64,000 nucleotides of DNA, from contig NC_012871.2 of NCBI RefSeq assembly GCF_000003195.3, positions 18,110,658 through 18,174,657 on the forward strand, in the 5' to 3' direction. This document shows positions 60,547-64,000 of this stretch, piece after piece. The stretch comes from Sorghum bicolor (lineage: Eukaryota; Streptophyta; Magnoliopsida; Poales; Poaceae). Below the pieces are notes generated by a model. The model had not been told where the DNA came from and made no database searches. It saw only the letters and a list, made by a program, of their open reading frames with translations. The stretch's first letter is position 1; each line of letters begins with the position of its first letter. The position numbers and the translations under genes are program-made.

Positions 60547-61534
60547 TGCACCTAGGAGGCTCTGGTTGCGCCCACCTTGGACGCCCTGCTCCCAGCCGTC
60601 AGGGCTGGGGCCTTGCTGCCAGCCACCGCCTGAAGGAGCACTGCCTTGGGAGGCCCATGGGTTGTAGCACAACCATGGTCCCATGGGGCGGTTGCCCCGC
60701 CCTGGGCATTGTGGCCCTGCTGCTAGCCAGTGCTGCCGCTTCCCTGGCCATGCCAGCCTTCTTGCTTCTTGCCGCCCTTGCCTTTCTTGCTGCCTCCGCC
60801 CTCGGAGCCCTTGAGAGGAGCATCAGACGAGGAGGAGCGGCACCCTATGGAGGTGCAGGTGGAACCAGAAGCGGCCACCGTGGCGGATGCCGCCGTGGTC
60901 TTCTTGTCATTAGCGAGACGCAGCTCTTTGAGAGAGAGCATCTCACGGGCCCTGGAGAAGGAGGGCAGCACAATAGAATTGGCAATGTTGTTGGCGGTGC
61001 CGCTAAAGCGCGGGTTGTGGCCGCTAAAGCCGGGCATCCTCGATGGTTTCGCTGACGTCCCAAAGAGCGGCGGGCGTGAACTTGAGTTTCAGGCAGTACT
61101 CATCGATCGTCGAGTCACCCTGCTTCAAGGAGTGAAACTCCTCAATCAGGAAGACAGTCCGGGGTGCGCGGTTGGAGCAGAAGAGGCCTTCAATGGCCAC
61201 CCACAGCTCGCGGGCGGTCTAGTTCTCATTGGTGAGGGCCAGGTCAAGAACGGAGTCATCGACAGTGTTCAAGATCCAACCGCGGACGGTGCACTCAGCA
61301 ATGTCCCACGATGGATCAACAGGAGAAGGAGTAGACCTAGTGATGTGTGGGAGAAGACTGAATTTCCCACACAGGGACTTGAAGAACGAAGCCGACTTGG
61401 TGAAGTTGGGGGTTTTTCATCTCCAAGACCACCGGGATGTGGGTCTTCACATTGGCGGTGATGTAGGGGTGGATGACGACGGCCTGCTGTTGTGCAGGAG
61501 CGGGCACATTAGCGGCTGGTTCGGCAGCAGCCAT
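60547..61534 (-). pseudogene. Copia D gag, 5' part
   Basis: The minus-strand start is at 61534 (MAAAEPAANVPAPAQQQA), some 68 bases after the primer site. The gag frame is followed through several frame changes to 60547, where element F is inserted. A Gly/His/Trp/Pro-rich tail precedes the break. The GC-rich + strand ORFs over this region (for example 60546-61055) are shadows. Confidence 0.7.
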
Positions 61535-61612
61535 CTTTGCCGTGAGAGGTGGATAAGAGAAGGAGGCGGAAGCAAAAGCAGAAGGCCAGGATCTAATTGA
61601 TCGCTGATATCA

Positions 61613-61817
61613 TGTAGAATGATAGAGGGAATGGGAAAACACCACACACCCAACATGTTGGGTGACCTTCATATATATATATATATGGCCAATATGGCTG
61701 AGTATACTGGTAATACATGGCAGGTGCTAATCACACTGATTGTGGACTTGCCTAATATAAACTTTCCTAATATACACTTGCTATATATATCTATATACTT
61801 GCTGTATATATCTATCA
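61613..61817 (-). repeat. 5' LTR of Copia element D
   Basis: 205 bp, TGTAGAATGATAGAGG..TATCA on the + strand, next to the primer site at 61602-61612. It contains a TATATATATATATA run near 61673. Confidence 0.82.
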
Positions 61818-61971
61818 CTTGATCTAAATCCTCAATAGGTTTGATGTAATTTTCATTTTCTAGATATTCTTCTGGAGCTTCTAATTCCTCTAATGTAGTG
61901 ATAATATCCTCTTGAAGAAACTCTTCAATTACTCGTTGTGGAGGATCCCTGCATGTGATTTTACAACACAA
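61818..61971 (-). pseudogene. Ty3/gypsy pol fragment (element H), upstream half
   Basis: An open minus-strand frame (RDPPQRVIEEFLQEDIITTL, later YIKPIEDLDQ) ends at the border of Copia D. The piece at 37321 can continue it. The acidic, Pro/Leu-rich make-up is like the linker between protease and RT in Athila/Tat-type gypsy elements. No catalytic motif is visible, so the call is tentative. Confidence 0.35.
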
Positions 61972-62930
61972 AGCACTCTCTACTTATTACTAGGAGTGAG
62001 TGCTAAAGGTTGTCTAGAAGAGTGACTTTATGCTATGCTTGCATGAATAGAGGTTGTCTTATGAATTAACGATGATTTACAAAGCTTAAATAATAATATT
62101 CTCTTGTGATTAGTACAGCTACCTATATTGGATCTAACTTCAAGCTCTACCACTGGTCTTGAGGGATATGGGTGTTCATTGAAACACGTCAAAAGAGTTG
62201 TGTGTCGTCCATTATTAAGATAGAAAAAGATACAACAAGCCAAGTTTAGAAAGGACCCAGACTCGAGGTCCCCAACAAATACATAAAACAAACTATGCCG
62301 GTGACCAAGAGAAAGGAAAACACGAGCACCCAACCACATTGGTGATTAAACCGAGGTCAGTGACCTGTTAAGAGGTCACCGAGCTTTGAAGCGCCTGCCA
62401 TGCACGAGAGATTATGTTCATCCCCCACGGTTTATAAAAGCTCTTGAATGTTTGGTGATGCTCCCTCAAACACATATGAGTGAAGTCAACCCCTTCTTGT
62501 GCTCTTTTGGCACCCTTCTTTCAATAAGTTGATGGTTTTAGGGTGTTGGCAGGCCGCTAGCTACCTGCTGGCCATCGTCTGCTTGGCAAATCTCGCACGC
62601 ACGCGTCACCAACAAACTTACCCGTCGGTGGATCATAGGACGTACCTGGTGCCGGGAATGCGGTGCTTCAGGCTTCAGTTCGCATGATCACACTTCAACT
62701 CCAGCGACGGAGGCCATGCCCGTCTTCGTCCTGGTTGCGAGAGGTTTCGGTGCTTCAAGACGACACAACGCCTATTCGATAAGCTGGTGCCTGGTTTGCT
62801 GTGGTTGAATGGCCTGGTCTGGCGGCGTCTTGGCATGTGATGGAGGTGGCATGGAGTCGTCGCGCCGATGATGGAGGGTGATCGATGATGGAGAGGGGGT
62901 GCACGGAGGAGGGTTGGTGGTCACGGTGGT
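61972..62930. other. No recognisable gene
   Basis: Mixed sequence with short ORFs only. 61972-62400 may be further element H. 62690-63000 is rich in GGTGG/GGCGG words, probably decayed repeat DNA. Confidence 0.4.
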
Positions 62931-63034
62931 TCAACGGCCTAGTGCGGAGGCGGCCTGGCGAGGATGGCTTGGAGACGACGGCCTAGCGACGGTGGCTTGG
63001 AGGTCGCTCTGATCACGGGGGCTCACGTTACGGT

Positions 63035-63510
63035 GTCGTGCGAGAGCGGACTGCAGATCCGTACGTGTTTTTTTGTTTCCTTTTGGATCTGCGTCTTCGA
63101 TTGGTGCAAGCGCGTGATTGTGGGTGATTGATTTTGTTTTCTTTTGGAGAGAGCGGAGTGCAGGTCCGTACATGTTTTTTTGAGTTGTGTCTTGCATGGC
63201 AGCACGTGATTGTGCATGATAGATTTTGTTTCTTTTTCGAGCCGCGTGTGGGATCAGAAGGTGAGATGACACCTAGGTTACACCAAACCAAAGTTGCACG
63301 AAAAAATATCTTCCTTTTGTTCTTTTGCGTCTTCGGTGCGAGCGCATGATTGTGCGTGATTAATTTTGTTTCCTTTTGGAGAGAGCGGAGTGCAGGTCCG
63401 TATGTGTTTTTTGGTTTCCTTTTGGAGCTGTGCGTGGGATCAGAAGAGGAGATGACACCTAGGTTACACCAAAGCAAAGTTATACGAAAAAAATATCTTC
63501 TTTTGTTCTT
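63035..63510. repeat. Imperfect tandem repeat, about 2.5 units
   Basis: GAGAGCGGAGTGCAGGTCCG recurs at about 63151 and 63381, with a diverged first copy near 63050. GATGACACCTAGGTTACACC recurs at about 63264 and 63450. CGTGATTGTGSGTGATTRATTTTGTTT-type words precede each. Unequal spacing shows that indels followed the duplication. ORFs on the minus strand here are repeat artefacts. Confidence 0.8.
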
Positions 63511-64000
63511 TTTAGTTGTAAGAGATTAGAACTTTATATTTTTATAGCATGTCAAAGGAAGTCACAAAACTCAATGTTTAATTGTAGCAATATATGCGTA
63601 ATATGAAATTAAAATTACAATATATTTACATCTAAATATTTCTATGATTTTTTTGATTCGATACATGTTTAATAGGACACTATCGTATTATTGCAACTAG
63701 ACGACTATTAACTTAGTAATATGGGTGTCTTAATACCATGAAATAAATTATAAAAAATTATAGAAAGGATAAATTATAAATAAACATGTACTATTTATGT
63801 CTTTGTTCTATCTGTTTTTACTCCTGTTGCAATAATTTTGCTAGTTTATCTATGTCTACCCAACAATCAGTTGTTTTAGCCTTTTTCGTCAACCAAATTT
63901 TTTCCATACACTTACACTTTTTTATAGATATATTTACACCGTATTATTATTATATTTACATTGATTTTTTAGTGTAATTTATTGGACACAGTGATGTAAT
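63511..64000. other. AT-rich DNA, nothing recognised
   Basis: Over 70% A+T by eye. No ORF, terminal repeat or RNA gene that I can support. Confidence 0.5.

Larger units (their letters stand above)
37322..61817 (-). mobile_element. Copia element D, interrupted by elements E and F
   Basis: On the minus strand the order is 5' LTR (61613-61817), primer site TGATATCAGCG (complement of 61602-61612), gag (61534 to 60547), element F, rest of gag, protease and integrase (48647 to 46969), element E, RT and RNase H (39056 to 37477), and 3' LTR (37322-37476). Removing E and F, each with one copy of its target duplication, rejoins the pieces in Copia order. The LTRs share 'ATGGCCAATATGGCTGAGTA' but differ by indels. 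I could not identify a target duplication for D itself. Confidence 0.82.

Noticed and set aside
60546..61461. Long + strand ORFs resembling a small protein family
   Set aside because: Antisense to the gag region of Copia D, which has a primer site and LTR in the correct place.
63028..63477. Minus-strand ORFs rich in Thr, Lys and His (up to 149 codons)
   Set aside because: They follow the tandem repeat and repeat the same peptide words; no domain.
62930..63510. Possible CRISPR-like array
   Set aside because: The units are long, imperfect and unevenly spaced, and the genome is a plant nuclear one.

Overview
This window is nuclear DNA from a grass. It holds one host gene with introns; almost everything else is transposable-element sequence. 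A panicoid or andropogonoid grass (sorghum, sugarcane, Miscanthus or maize relatives) is most likely. That is inference from dense Tourist and Stowaway MITEs, Ty1/copia and Ty3/gypsy families with tRNA-Met or tRNA-Asp primer sites, a GC-rich first exon and AT-rich introns. The species cannot be fixed from the sequence alone.

Host gene: sixteen exons on the + strand, 7563 to 36311, join without any frame break into a 699-residue half-size ABC transporter. It has the architecture and C-terminus of the chloroplast-targeted ABCB26/TAP1 subfamily. The reading frame looks intact, although about 58% of the 28.7-kb gene is retrotransposon. Intron 8 holds a short-LTR Copia element on the minus strand. 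Intron 10 holds a Reina-like chromodomain Gypsy element on the minus strand. Intron 12 holds a decayed Copia element on the plus strand whose 5' LTR is itself split by a 1000-bp solo LTR. Intron 15 holds a foldback element and two MITEs.

Upstream (1 to 7562): an LTR end fragment, a 1.2-kb long inverted repeat, a probable 4.25-kb PIF/Harbinger-type element carrying a MITE, a degenerate MITE, and two back-to-back Tourist MITEs ending about 300 bp before the start codon.

Downstream (36312 to 64000): a nest of retroelements. An old Gypsy fragment (H) was split by Copia element D (37322 to 61817, minus strand). D was split twice, by element E (39057 to 46968) and by a SIRE-like Copia F (48648 to 60541). 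F was then hit by solo LTR G (52677 to 54332). Target-site duplications support E, F and G. E is the most unusual element. It is young (about 9 differences between 1.23-kb LTRs), has a tRNA-Asp primer site, an uninterrupted ORF of unknown family, an antisense ORF and a protease-like ORF, but no reverse transcriptase or integrase, so it looks non-autonomous. The last 2.2 kb holds an imperfect tandem repeat and AT-rich DNA with no gene that I can support.
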